44,832 nucleotides of DNA, taken from positions 1-44,832 of the forward strand of contig DVHF01000087.1 of assembly GCA_018712265.1 (NCBI GenBank). Direction: 5' to 3'. Position 1 is the stretch's first letter; the number at the start of each line of letters is the position of its first letter. The notes below the pieces were generated by a model. The model searched no databases. It had not been told where the DNA came from and was given only the letters and a program-made list of their open reading frames with translations. Below are positions 32,423 through 42,100 of the stretch, in pieces. This DNA comes from Candidatus Gallacutalibacter pullicola. GTDB lineage: Bacteria > Bacillota > Clostridia > Oscillospirales > Acutalibacteraceae. A program made the translations under genes and the position numbers.

Positions 32423-34818
32423 ATGACGATGTTGACCAGCTTGCCGGGGACGTAAATCTCCTTGACGATGCTCTTGCCGGAAATTTCGTCCGCGATCTTC
32501 TGCTCCGATTTCGCCAGCGCGATCGCGTCCTCCTTGGAAATGTCCGCAGCTACGTCTGCGCGCATACGCACCTTGCCGTTGACCTGAAGCACAATCTGCA
32601 CCGTTTCATCCTTGCATTTTGCCTCGTCGTATTCCGGCCACTGGCTCTGGCACACCATTCCCTCAAAGCCCAGATTACTCCACACTTCTTCCGTGATGTG
32701 CGGCGCAAACGGGTTGAGCAAGATAGTATAAATGCGCAGTTCCTCTCTGGTGATGGAGCCGGCTGCGGAGATCTCGTTCATCAGCGCCATCAGCGCGGCG
32801 ATCGCCGTGTTGAATTTCAGCGTTTCGGTATCCTCTCTCACCTTTTTGATCGTCTTGTGGAACGCGGATTCCAGCTTTTTGCTCATGCCGTCGCCCTTGA
32901 CGCAGTCCTGGAGATTCCAGTAGCGTTCCAGGAACCGGCGGCAGCCGCGCACGCTTTCGGTTTTCCACGGAGCAGCCTTTTCAAAGTCGCCGATGAACAT
33001 CTCGTACAGACGCATCGTATCCGCGCCGTACTCGTTCACAACGTCGTCGGGGTTGACGACATTGCCGCGCGATTTGCTCATCTTCTCACCGTTCGCGCCG
33101 AGGATCATGCCGTGGCTGGTGCGCTTCGCATACGGTTCCGGCGTGGGAACCTTGCCGATATCGTAGAGGAATTTGTGCCAGAAACGGCTGTACAGCAGAT
33201 GGAGCGTTGTGTGCTCCATGCCGCCGTTGTACCAGTCGACCGGGGACCAGTATTTGAGGGCCTCCTCGCTGGCAAACTCCTTGTCGTTGTGCGGATCCAT
33301 GTAACGCAGGAAGTACCATGAGGAACCGGCCCACTGCGGCATGGTGTCGGTTTCGCGCTTTGCCGGGCCGCCGCAGTGCGGGCAGGTGGTGTTTACCCAA
33401 TCGGTCATATGTGCAAGCGGCGATTCGCCGTTGTCTGTCGGCTCGTAGGATTTTACGTCCGGCAGGCGCAGCGGGAGCTCTTCCTCCGGGATCGGCACAT
33501 ATCCACATTTTTCGCAGTAAACGAGCGGGATCGGCTCGCCCCAATATCTCTGGCGGGAGAATACCCAGTCGCGCAGCTTGTAATTTACTTTCGCGCGGGC
33601 GATGCCTTTTTCTTCCAGATAGGAAATAATTTTCTTCTTGGCTTCCTCCACAGTCAAGCCGTCGAGGATCCCAGAATTGACCATGATGCCTGTCTCGCAG
33701 TCGGTGAAGGCTTCCTTCTCCACATCACCGCCCTTGACGACTTCGATGATCGGCAGGCCGAACTTTTTCGCGAAATCCCAGTCGCGCGTATCGTGGCCCG
33801 GAACCGCCATGATCGCGCCCGTGCCGTAGGACACAAGGACGTAATCCGAGATGAAGATCGGGATCTCCTTTTCCGTCAGGGGGTTGGTGGCGGTGACGCC
33901 GTCGAGCCGCACGCCGGTCTTGTCCTTGGCGACCTCTGTGCGCTCAAAGTCGGATTTCTTCGCCGCTTCCTCCTGATAGGCGCGGATTTCATCCAGATTT
34001 TTCAGGCTGTCCGCCCACTTCTCAATATACGGATGCTCCGGAGAAATGACCATATAAGTCGCACCGTAAAGCGTATCCGGACGGGTGGTGTAGACTGTCA
34101 GCTTATCCCCAGTGCTCGTCGGGAAATCGACCTCTGCGCCGGTGGAACGGCCGATCCAGTTCTTTTGCTGCGCCTTGACGCGCTCCGGATAATCGACCAG
34201 ATCCAGATCGTCGATGAGCCGCTGGGCGTACTCCGTGATCTTGAGCATCCACTGCGACTTGACGCGGCGGACAACCTCGCTGCCGCAGCGTTCGCACACG
34301 CCGTTGACAACCTCCTCGTTCGCGAGCACGCATTTGCAGGAGGTGCACCAGTTGACGGCCATCTCTTTTTTGTAGGCAAGGCCGTGCTTGAACAGCTGGA
34401 GGAAAATCCACTGTGTCCACTTGTAATAGTCGGGATCGGTGGTGTTGATCTCGCGCGACCAGTCGAACGAAATGCCGAGCGACTGGATCTGCTGCTTAAA
34501 GCGGGCGATATTCTGCTTTGTCACCTCAGCCGGGTGGACGTGGTTCTTAATGGCGTAGTTCTCGGTGGGCAGGCCGAACGCGTCCCAGCCGATGGGATAG
34601 AGCACGTTGTAGCCCTGAAGCCTGCGCTTGCGCGCCACGATGTCGAGTGCCGTATACGGGCGCGGATGGCCGACATGAAGCCCCTGACCGGAGGGATACG
34701 GGAACTCTACCAACGCATAATACTTCGGCTTTTCGCTCGTATTGGACGCGTGGAAAACGCCAGTTTCCTCCCACTTATCCTGCCATTTTTTTTCAATTTG
34801 TTTCGGTTCGTATTTCAC
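32407..34818 (-). CDS. leuS: Leucyl-tRNA synthetase
   Basis: 803 residues, class I synthetase, charges tRNA-Leu in the cytosol. The HIGH-type motif is HVGH (48-51) after FPYPSGQGL, and KMSKS is at 579-583. The editing domain (about 220-400), a zinc-ribbon-like cysteine set ([22 protein letters not shown]) and the anticodon-binding C-terminal domain are all present. The start is GTG 34818 with AGGAGG about 10 bp upstream; longer frames run into repeat DNA. The final KAKP and stop are encoded by a repeat. No T-box leader was recognised upstream. Confidence 0.97.
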   Translation of the reverse strand: MKYEPKQIEKKWQDKWEETGVFHASNTSEKPKYYALVEFPYPSGQGLHVGHPRPYTALDIVARKRRLQGYNVLYPIGWDAFGLPTENYAIKNHVHPAEVTKQNIARFKQQIQSLGISFDWSREINTTDPDYYKWTQWIFLQLFKHGLAYKKEMAVNWCTSCKCVLANEEVVNGVCERCGSEVVRRVKSQWMLKITEYAQRLIDDLDLVDYPERVKAQQKNWIGRSTGAEVDFPTSTGDKLTVYTTRPDTLYGATYMVISPEHPYIEKWADSLKNLDEIRAYQEEAAKKSDFERTEVAKDKTGVRLDGVTATNPLTEKEIPIFISDYVLVSYGTGAIMAVPGHDTRDWDFAKKFGLPIIEVVKGGDVEKEAFTDCETGIMVNSGILDGLTVEEAKKKIISYLEEKGIARAKVNYKLRDWVFSRQRYWGEPIPLVYCEKCGYVPIPEEELPLRLPDVKSYEPTDNGESPLAHMTDWVNTTCPHCGGPAKRETDTMPQWAGSSWYFLRYMDPHNDKEFASEEALKYWSPVDWYNGGMEHTTLHLLYSRFWHKFLYDIGKVPTPEPYAKRTSHGMILGANGEKMSKSRGNVVNPDDVVNEYGADTMRLYEMFIGDFEKAAPWKTESVRGCRRFLERYWNLQDCVKGDGMSKKLESAFHKTIKKVREDTETLKFNTAIAALMALMNEISAAGSITREELRIYTILLNPFAPHITEEVWSNLGFEGMVCQSQWPEYDEAKCKDETVQIVLQVNGKVRMRADVAADISKEDAIALAKSEQKIADEISGKSIVKEIYVPGKLVNIVIKAKP

Positions 34819-34846
34819 GGGATTCTTTCCTCCTAAACGGATTTTT

Positions 34847-34982
34847 CCAGGCTGAACCTGGAACACGCAAGGCCGGGCCTTGACGCAGAACGCGCCGCGC
34901 GGCGCAGGGATTTCCATTATAAATACACTGATCTGGGGATCTCAAAGGCATTCCGGAGAACCATCCGGGGGGATGGTTCTCC
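34847..34982 (+). repeat. Palindrome cluster upstream of leuS
   Basis: CCAGGCTGAACCTGG (34847-34861) and CAAGGCCGGGCCTTG (34868-34882) followed by ACGCAGAACGCG are variants of the terminal repeat motif in plus orientation. At 34955-34982 a perfect 12-bp hairpin GGAGAACCATCC-GGGG-GGATGGTTCTCC lies in the presumed leuS leader. Confidence 0.7.
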
Positions 34983-35004
34983 TTCTCTGTTTGCTTGGCT
35001 TTTT

Positions 35005-35216
35005 TGGGAATGCTTCGCGTTCCATGCACCGCAGGGTGGCGTTGCCTCCCTGCACCGCCTACCACCATTTGTAAAAGGTGGACGAAAACTTTAAATTGTG
35101 TCCTACGCGACATCCAGACTGCTCCAGCAGAGTTTCCGCGAAGCGTCAGCGGAGCGCGACGCGATCTACGTGCAGGCTTAGCCTGCCTTTTGTAAAAGGC
35201 GGGCGAAAACTTTATC
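35005..35216 (-). repeat. Hairpins and repeat unit flanked by 26-bp direct repeats
   Basis: Hairpins GGAATGC-TTC-GCGTTCC and GCAGGG(T)GGC/GCC(T)CCCTGC, then TTTGTAAAAGG..GAAAACTTTA at 35068-35093 and again at 35189-35214 (24 of 26 identical, 121 bp apart). Between them lies a short form of the long repeat, ending GCAGGCTTAGCCTGC (35172-35186). Confidence 0.7.
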
Positions 35217-35239
35217 TTTGCCTGCCCTTGGACACGCCG

Positions 35240-35611
35240 TCAGTCCTCGTTCGCGTGTTCCAGAAAATCCATGCTTTCCTCTTTGCCGTCCACCCAAAGG
35301 CGGTCGAGATCGTAGAAAGTACGGGATTCCTCGGTGAAGATATGGATCACAACGCTGCCGTAATCGAGCAGGATCCACGAATTGGAACGGTAGCCCTCCA
35401 CATGGGAGGCCTTTATCCCCTCCTGATCGAGCTGATATTCCACCTCGTCCGCGAGCGCCTTCACCTGCGTGCCGCTGGTACCTGTGGCCAGCACGAAATA
35501 ATCCGCAAGGATGGAGATATCGCGGATGCCGATAATTTTCAAGTCCAGGGCCTTTTTGGCATCCATCGCCAGCGCCGCCCTTTTTGCCAGCGCAAGGGAG
35601 TCGGAAATCAT
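35240..35611 (-). CDS. rsfS: Ribosomal silencing factor RsfS (YbeB/Iojap)
   Basis: 123 residues. Contains DISILADYFVLATGTS, HVEGYRSNSWILLDYGSVVIHIF and YDLDRLW, the Iojap/RsfS signature. It binds ribosomal protein uL14 and blocks subunit joining under starvation. AAGGAGG precedes the ATG. It lies 54 bp after yqeK, the usual nadD-yqeK-rsfS order. Confidence 0.95.
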   Translation of the reverse strand: MISDSLALAKRAALAMDAKKALDLKIIGIRDISILADYFVLATGTSGTQVKALADEVEYQLDQEGIKASHVEGYRSNSWILLDYGSVVIHIFTEESRTFYDLDRLWVDGKEESMDFLEHANED

Positions 35612-35665
35612 TCTTTGGATTCCTCCTTATTTCTATCCCGCAGCGGAACGGATCAAAAAATCCTG

Positions 35666-36229
35666 TCAGCCGTGCAGGAGCATATCGTTGTAAGCCGCGA
35701 TTGCATCGGGATGGATCGTCTTGCCCCGTCCCGCCAGATCGCGGATCGTAAAGGTGAGCCCCGCAAGGATCGCTTCGCGCAGATCCTTTTCGACAAGCTT
35801 TTTCAGCTTATCGGCACCGTCAAATTCGCGCTCCGCCGAGGTGAAATCGGCGATAAACACGATTCTTTCCAGCACGGACATCCCCGCGCGGCCTGTGGTA
35901 TGGTAGCGGATAGCGTTCAGAATATCCTCATCCGTAATGCCAAGCTGTGTCCGGACAAACGCCGCGCCGGATATAGCGTGCCACAGCTTGTGGGAGCTTT
36001 GCTCTACCTCGCTCAGGGCGATCCCCGCTTCGGTCATCACGCGGAGCTGCTCCTGCGGATCCGTATCTTTCATGATATCGTGCAGAATCCCCGCTGTTTC
36101 CGCCTTCTGGGGATCCCCGCCATAAAGCTCTGCCAGATGCCTGGCCTGCGCCGCGACATTGACGGAATGGCGGTATCGGTAATCGCTGAGCCGGGGACGG
36201 ATGATCTCTTGATACTCGGAAAGCTTCAT
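35666..36229 (-). CDS. yqeK: HD-domain hydrolase YqeK
   Basis: 187 residues from ATG 36229 (GGGGAG 8 bp upstream, preferred over ATG 36247, which lies inside nadD). HD-domain metal ligands: the His in YRHSVNVA, AGILHDIMKD, HAISG and ADFTSAERE. YqeK proteins are reported to hydrolyse diadenosine tetraphosphate symmetrically. It overlaps or nearly abuts nadD, consistent with one transcript. Confidence 0.92.
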   Translation of the reverse strand: MKLSEYQEIIRPRLSDYRYRHSVNVAAQARHLAELYGGDPQKAETAGILHDIMKDTDPQEQLRVMTEAGIALSEVEQSSHKLWHAISGAAFVRTQLGITDEDILNAIRYHTTGRAGMSVLERIVFIADFTSAEREFDGADKLKKLVEKDLREAILAGLTFTIRDLAGRGKTIHPDAIAAYNDMLLHG

Positions 36230-36233
36230 AAAA

Positions 36234-36833
36234 CTATCTCCCCTCATATAAATGATGTTGGTGAATATATTCCGCTACCGCGGCGGGAACAAGCCCGCCG
36301 ATGGATTCCCTCCTTTTTACAGCGCCGCGCACCATCGTGGAGGAAACGGGAAGGTATTCCACATTCTCCAGGACAGTCCGGCCGCCCTGTTTTTCAAGCT
36401 CCTGCGCATAGGCCGCCAGACGGGGCATTCCCTCGCTGCTTCGCGGCGCGGCGCAGATTACCGCAAGCTTCATAATATCCAGCGGACGCCGCCACTGAAG
36501 AAGCGTCAAAAACATATCCTCCCCTGTGATAAGGTAGAGCGTGTCCTCCGGATACACCCGGTGCAGCTCCTCCAGCGTATCGGCCGTATAGCTGGGTCCC
36601 TGGCGGCGCAGTTCGATATCTGAGACCTCAAAGCCGTATTCCTGTGCGGCCAGCCTGCACATGGCGAGCCTGTCCGCGCCATCCGCAAGATCTCCCACGC
36701 GCTTATGCGGCGGAATATTGGCGGGGATTAGGATCACCTTATCGAAGCCCACACGCCGGGAAAATTCCGACGCCAGATGGATATGCGCATTATGGATGGG
36801 GTTGAACGTGCCCCCATACACAGCTATTTTCAT
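36234..36833 (-). CDS. nadD: Nicotinate-nucleotide adenylyltransferase
   Basis: 199 residues. GGTFNPIHNAH (7-17) is the HxxH nucleotidyl-transferase motif and SSTMVRGAVKRRE is the C-terminal SxxxxR motif. It converts nicotinate mononucleotide and ATP to deamido-NAD in NAD synthesis. Length is normal. It starts 5 bp after yhbY. Confidence 0.95.
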   Translation of the reverse strand: MKIAVYGGTFNPIHNAHIHLASEFSRRVGFDKVILIPANIPPHKRVGDLADGADRLAMCRLAAQEYGFEVSDIELRRQGPSYTADTLEELHRVYPEDTLYLITGEDMFLTLLQWRRPLDIMKLAVICAAPRSSEGMPRLAAYAQELEKQGGRTVLENVEYLPVSSTMVRGAVKRRESIGGLVPAAVAEYIHQHHLYEGR

Positions 36834-36838
36834 GGCCC

Positions 36839-37165
36839 TCAGGATTTCCTCTCCTGCTTGGAACGGGCCGCTTTCGGCAAGGTGATTTTCGGCTCTTTCT
36901 CGTTCCTGCGGTAAAGCACGAACTTGGATCCTATCACCTGCACAACGTCCGCGCCCGTCTGGCCTGCCAGAGTATCGGCGGCCTCGCGCGGCGAACAGGG
37001 AGCCGTCTCCGTAAGGACTTTCCCTTTGATGATTTCACGTGCGGTCAAAGCGTCGTCCACCTGCTTTGTGATATCCTCGCTCAGCCCGGATTTTCCCACC
37101 ATGACGATGGTATCGATCGAGTTCGCGAGGGATCGCAGGTACGCGCGCTGTTTACTTGTCAGCAT
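36839..37165 (-). CDS. yhbY: CRM-domain RNA-binding protein YhbY
   Basis: 108 residues. MLTSKQRAYLRSLA, VMVGKSGLSE, REIIKGKVL and VQVIGSKFVLYRR define the YhbY/CRM fold, associated with pre-50S ribosomes. The tail (KAARSKQERKS) is basic. GGAG precedes ATG 37165. First gene of the yhbY-nadD-yqeK-rsfS unit. Confidence 0.94.
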   Translation of the reverse strand: MLTSKQRAYLRSLANSIDTIVMVGKSGLSEDITKQVDDALTAREIIKGKVLTETAPCSPREAADTLAGQTGADVVQVIGSKFVLYRRNEKEPKITLPKAARSKQERKS

Positions 37166-37209
37166 GAATCTGCTCCTTTTACTTTGGTTTTCTAACTGTC
37201 TATTTTTTT

Positions 37210-37238
37210 AGTGTATCACAAACGGGCCCGCCTTTCAA
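37210..37238 (-). promoter_or_regulatory. Promoter of the yhbY-nadD-yqeK-rsfS operon
   Basis: On the minus strand TTGAAA (37233-37238) and TACACT (37210-37215) are separated by 17 bp. Confidence 0.7.
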
Positions 37239-37295
37239 CGGAAAAGCGGGAATTTTTCCGCCTATTATGGAACTTTCTTCCGCTTGGAAGTGGGT

Positions 37296-37865
37296 TCAGC
37301 GGTTTTTCAGAGCTTCCACAAACGCTCTCAGCGCCTTTCCTCTATGGGAAACAGCGTCCTTTTCCGCGCCTGTCATCTCCGCGTATGTTTTGTCCCCGAC
37401 GAGGAAAACCGGATCGTAACCGAAGCCGCCCGCCCCGGCAGGCGCAAACGCGATTGTCCCCTCACATTCTCCCTGCACAGCGACAGCCGTCCCGTCGGGA
37501 AACGCACAGTGGATCGCGCTGACGAACCGGGCCGTCCTCTCATCCGCAGGGACGCCGTCCAGCTTACGCAGAAGCTTTTCGATGCGCTGCGCGTCGGTCG
37601 CGCCCTCCCCGGCCCAGCGCGCGGAATACACGCCGGGTTCGCCGCCGAGCGCGTCCACTGACAGACCGGAATCATCCGCCACGCTCGGCAGGCCCGTCGC
37701 GTGGCACGCGGCCTCGGCCTTGATTTGAGCGTTCTCAGCAAACGTGGTTCCTGTTTCCTCCACATCCTCAAAATCAGCCGTAACAGCCTCGATCCCCAGC
37801 GGTTCCAGGATCCGCCGGAATTCCTCTACCTTATGCGCATTATGCGTCGCAATCACAAATTTCAT
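37296..37865 (-). CDS. rdgB: XTP/dITP diphosphatase (RdgB/HAM1)
   Basis: 189 residues. ATHNAHKVEEF near the N-terminus, TFAENAQIKA, ADDSGLSVDALGG, GFGYDPVF and SHRGKAL are the HAM1/RdgB motifs. It hydrolyses ITP, dITP and XTP to keep them out of nucleic acids. GGAGAGG precedes the ATG. Length is normal. Confidence 0.96.
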   Translation of the reverse strand: MKFVIATHNAHKVEEFRRILEPLGIEAVTADFEDVEETGTTFAENAQIKAEAACHATGLPSVADDSGLSVDALGGEPGVYSARWAGEGATDAQRIEKLLRKLDGVPADERTARFVSAIHCAFPDGTAVAVQGECEGTIAFAPAGAGGFGYDPVFLVGDKTYAEMTGAEKDAVSHRGKALRAFVEALKNR

Positions 37866-37894
37866 CTCAAACCTCTCCTTCTATTGTGGCTCTG

Positions 37895-37990
37895 CCCCAA
37901 ACCCCGTAAGGGGCCTCCGCAGCCCCTTAACCCCGCGCTGGGGAGCAAGCTCCCCAGACCCCATCCCATTTCCGACGTTTGTCGGAAATG
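37895..37990 (+). repeat. Hairpin-string module, plus orientation
   Basis: AAGGGGCCTCCGCAGCCCCTT (37908-37928), CTGGGGAGC/GCTCCCCAG (37938-37957), CATTTCCGAC/GTCGGAAATG (37967-37990). The same three hairpins occur inverted at 9462-9541. Confidence 0.85.
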
Positions 37991-38047
37991 AAAGATACGT
38001 TATTTTATTTTTGACAGGCTGATCTTCCGGACGGGATCGTCCGTGTG

Positions 38048-38190
38048 TTGAGGGGCGCTGCCCCTCAAACTCCCCAACAAGAAGATACCGTCTCGGCGGA
38101 AAGGGACGACGTTCTGCGAGGAACGGCGGAAATGAGTCCGGGACTGAGTCCCGGCGCGGGGTGCAGGGGGCGCGCAGCCCCCTGCCGCGG
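38048..38190 (-). repeat. Hairpin-string module, minus orientation, after ftsY
   Basis: TTGAGGGGC-GCT-GCCCCTCAA (38048-38068), then, reading in reverse, GCAGGGGGC/GCCCCCTGC (38163-38185), CCGGGAC-TGA-GTCCCGG (38138-38154), CATTTCCGCC and CCGAGACGG. This second copy faces the first across a gap of about 60 bp. Confidence 0.82.
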
Positions 38191-38211
38191 AGGCCCCGTC
38201 ACGGCAGCAGC

Positions 38212-39120
38212 TTAGCGGGCAAACAAGGCACGGGCAAAGTCGTCGGCGTCGAAGGACTGGAGATCGTCGACCTGCTCGCCGACACCGATGAATTTGATGG
38301 GGAGATCCAGATGCTCGCGGACGGCAAGCACGACGCCGCCCTTGGCGGTCCCGTCCAGCTTCGTGAGGACGATCCCTGTGATGTTCGCCGCCGCCTTGAA
38401 CTCCTTCGCCTGATTAACCGCGTTCTGGCCAGTGGTCGCGTCGAGTACCAGAAGGACCTCCTTGTCGCAGTCCGGCAGTTCACGGTCGATGATGCGATTG
38501 ATCTTGGCGAGCTCGTCCATCAGATGCTTTTTGTTGTGCAGACGGCCCGCTGTGTCGCAGATAATCACGTCCGCGCCGCGGGATTTCCCTGCCGCAATCG
38601 CGTCGTATACAACGGCAGCCGGATCGGTCCCCTCCTCGTGCTTGACAAGATCCGCACCGGACCGATCCGCCCAGATCTCAAGCTGCTCAATCGCCGCCGC
38701 GCGGAATGTGTCCGCCGCGCCCAGAATCACCTTTTTGCCGTCGTGTCTGAGCATCGACGCGATTTTGCCGATCGTCGTCGTTTTGCCGACGCCGTTGACG
38801 CCGATCACCAGGATGATCGACGGCTTCGTGGAGATGTGAAGTTCCTCGCCGCCGCGCAGGAGATCCGCTACGATTTCCTCAAGCATTTCATTGATCCGCG
38901 CAGGATCGGTGACGCCCTCCTTTTTCACGCGGTCGCGCAGGATCCCGCAGATCCGTTCCGCGGTGGGCATCCCCACGTCCCCCATGATCAGCAGTTCTTC
39001 CAGTTCCTCGAAAAGATCCTCGTCGATTTTCGTAAAGGAATTGAGCATCGTGGTGATTTGGCCGCTGATATTTTCACGTGTCTTTTTCAGGCCTTCCTTG
39101 ATTTTACTGAAAAGTCCCAT
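38212..39120 (-). CDS. ftsY: Signal recognition particle receptor FtsY
   Basis: 302 residues from ATG 39120 (AAGGAGG 8 bp upstream). An N domain, then the G domain of an SRP GTPase: GVNGVGKTTT, ADTFRAAA, ICDTAGR, TKLDGTAKGG. Only a short N-terminal A region (MGLFSKIKEGLKKTREN) is present, normal for Firmicutes. It docks SRP-ribosome complexes at the membrane. It follows smc by 13 bp. Confidence 0.97.
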   Translation of the reverse strand: MGLFSKIKEGLKKTRENISGQITTMLNSFTKIDEDLFEELEELLIMGDVGMPTAERICGILRDRVKKEGVTDPARINEMLEEIVADLLRGGEELHISTKPSIILVIGVNGVGKTTTIGKIASMLRHDGKKVILGAADTFRAAAIEQLEIWADRSGADLVKHEEGTDPAAVVYDAIAAGKSRGADVIICDTAGRLHNKKHLMDELAKINRIIDRELPDCDKEVLLVLDATTGQNAVNQAKEFKAAANITGIVLTKLDGTAKGGVVLAVREHLDLPIKFIGVGEQVDDLQSFDADDFARALFAR

Positions 39121-39133
39121 TGTGTATCCTCCT

Positions 39134-42100
39134 TTATCCGGCGCGATCAGCCGGCTGATCCGGTGAGCGCAGCTCAAGCAGCTTCGATACGCCCTCGTCC
39201 TGCATGGTCACGCCGTACAGGACGTCCGCTTCCTCCATCGTGCCGCGGCGGTGCGTGATGGCGATAAACTGCGTGCTTTCATTCATGCGCCGCAGATACG
39301 CGGCAAAGCGATCCACGTTCACGTCGTCGAGCGCCGCCTCAATTTCATCCATCACGCAGAACGGCGGCGGGTTGACCTTCATGATCGCAAAATAAAGCGC
39401 GATGGCCACCAACGCTTTCTCTCCGCCGGAAAGAGCCTCGAGATGCGTGACGATTTTTCCCGGCGGCTGTACCGAAATCTCGATGCCGGAGCCGAGCACG
39501 TCCTCCGGATCGCTCAGCGCGAGCGACGCCGTGCCGCCCTCGAACAGCTCGCGGAACGTGCTGCCGAAATTTTCGTTGATCCGGGCAAAGCGTTCCAGAA
39601 ACAGATCGCGCATCTGGCGGGTGAGATCGCGGATCAGGCTGAGCAGATCACCGCGCGATTTTTCCGCGTCGTCAATCTGCGATTTCAGGAATTCATACCG
39701 GCCCGAAACCTCGCGGTATTCCTCCACCGCCGCCACATTGACAGAGCCCAGCGCGCGGATCTTTCCTTTCAGCTCGTTCAATCGCCGCTGTGACGCGGGA
39801 ACGTCCTCAATCGGGGACGCCTCCGATTCCGCCTCGCGCCGCGTCAGACTGTATTCCTCCCACAGACGGCGGATGATCTCGTCATATTCCTTTTGCAGAC
39901 CGTCGCGCCGTTCCTCCAGACGCGCCAGCTCGTGGCCCGCCTCCTCGCGCTGGGCGGTCTGATCGCGCTCCTGCACACGCAGCTCCGAGGATCGCTTTTC
40001 CAGCTCCATGCGCTGCTCCACAAGCTGGGCTGCATCCCCGCGCAACGTTTCCGCTTCGGCGCGCAGCGTCTCCGCCTGTTTGCGGATCCTCACGATTTCT
40101 TCGGAAATACGCTGGTTCGCCGCGTCTGCCGCAAGGATTTCATCCCTGACCGACTGCACACGGTTTCCCTGATCCCCGCGGCGGCGCAGAAGATCCTCAC
40201 GCGCCATTTCCAGCGCGGCCTTATCCTTGTGCGCGGCAAGCTCCTGAAGCTTTAATTCCTGGATTTTTTCTGCGAGGGCGCTGTATTCCGCGTTCATTTT
40301 GTCACGATCCGCGCCGATGGCGGAGAGCGTTTCGTTCGCCCGCTCCATCTGTTCCGATGCCCGGCGCAGAGCCTCCTGCGCGGCGTCATAGGCGGACTGG
40401 AATTCCTGCCTGCGGATTTTCGCGCGGGCAGCTTCCTCGTCCAGCTCGGCGCGGCTTTTGTCCAGCGTTTGCAGCTCGGACGACACGCGTCGGATCTCCG
40501 CGTCGAGACGGACCGTTTCCTCCTGCGCCGAGGACAGCTCCCCGCGCGCGCCGGCAAGCGCGGCCTCTGCCGCCGAAGCCTCCTGCTGCGCCGCCTTGAA
40601 GCTTTCCTCTGCCTGACGGAGCTTCTGCTCCAGCGCGGCGGCCTTTTGACGGATACGCTCAATCTCCGACGCGCGGCCGAGAAGGCCGGAATTTTTGGCA
40701 AGCGATCCGCCTGTCAGAGAACCACCCGTGTTGACGACCTGCCCGTCCAGCGTGACGATGCGGAACCGGTACTGATAGCGGCGCGCGATGGATACCGCGC
40801 TGTCGAGATCCTCCGCGACGGCGATCCTGCCGAGCAGGAAGGAAAGGATCCCCGCGTATTGATCCTCGTATTCGCACAGCCCGGCGGCAATCCCGACAAA
40901 GCCGGGGCAGTCTTCCAGACCGGACTCCTGTAGATTTCTGCCTTTCATCGTCGAGATCGGCAGGAACGTCGCGCGGCCGCCGTCCCGCTGCTTGAGCAGG
41001 GCGATCGCCCGTTTGGCGTCCTGCTCGGTGGAAACCGCGATGTTCTGCATCGCCCCGCCGAGCGCCGTTTCAATCGCGACGGCCCATTCCGGACGCACCC
41101 GGAACAGCCGCGATACCGGCCCGTGGATCCCGGACAGCGTCCCGCGGGACGCCTCTTTCATAACAGTTTTGACGCTCTGCTGGAAGCCCTCCATGTTTTT
41201 CTCGAGATCCTCCAGCAGCTTGGCGCGCCGCAGCTGCTCCTGTGTGTCTAATTGAAGCTGCTGCACCTGCCCGCGCAGCGTTTCCGCTTTTTTGCGGCGT
41301 GTTTCCAGCCGCATCTCGTAGCCGCGCGCCGCGTTTGTCAGGGCGGCGGCTTTCTGCGACCACTCGTCGTGGGCGGTCCTGTACTGCGTGAGCGCGTCGG
41401 AAAGCTCCTGCCGGCGCGTCTCGTGGCGGGAACCGGCTTCGGCAATCGCATCGAGACGGCGGCTGATCTCGTCCATCGAGGACGCCGCCGTGGTCGCCTG
41501 CACACGGGCGTCCGCCGAACGTTCCGTCTGTTCCGCCAGCAAACGCGCCGCCTGCTCGATCTGGCCGGAATACTCGGCCATTTTTTGCTCTATACCGGAG
41601 AGGGATTGGCGCGCCTGTTCCGTCTCCTGCTGTCTTTGGAGAATATCCTCCGCCTTGGCGGCGATTTCCGCGTCCTTGGCGGCGATCTCCTTGTCAAGAT
41701 CCCGCCCGGAGCTTTCCGCCTGCTCCAGCTCCCGGCGCAGCCGTTCGGCTGTCTCCCGGTTGTGGGCGCAGTCGTTTTCCAGAACGAGGACGTTGCCGTC
41801 GAGCCGGACGGCCTCCTCATCCTTGGCGGACGCCGTATTCCGCAGGCCGTCGGCTTTGGCGGAAAGACCGTTCATCTCCGAGAAATTTTCCTCTGTCCGC
41901 CGGCCAATCTCCTCTATCTTCTTTTCGATCTCCTCATATCTGCCGCGGATCACGAGAATCCTGTCGTCGTTCTCGCGCAGGATTTTCGCCGACCGCGCCA
42001 GTGTATGCAGCCACAGGCCGATTTCCAGCCCGCGGCGCTCTTTTTCGTATTCCAAATACTGCTTCGCCTTTTCTGCCTGCTCCCGGAGCGGCCCGACGCG

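Noticed and set aside
34819..35239. T-box leader for leuS
   Set aside because: AGGGTGGCGTTGCC at 35034 looks T-box-like, but it lies on the plus strand, opposite to leuS, and is the arm of a local hairpin. No specifier or antiterminator arrangement was found on the minus strand.
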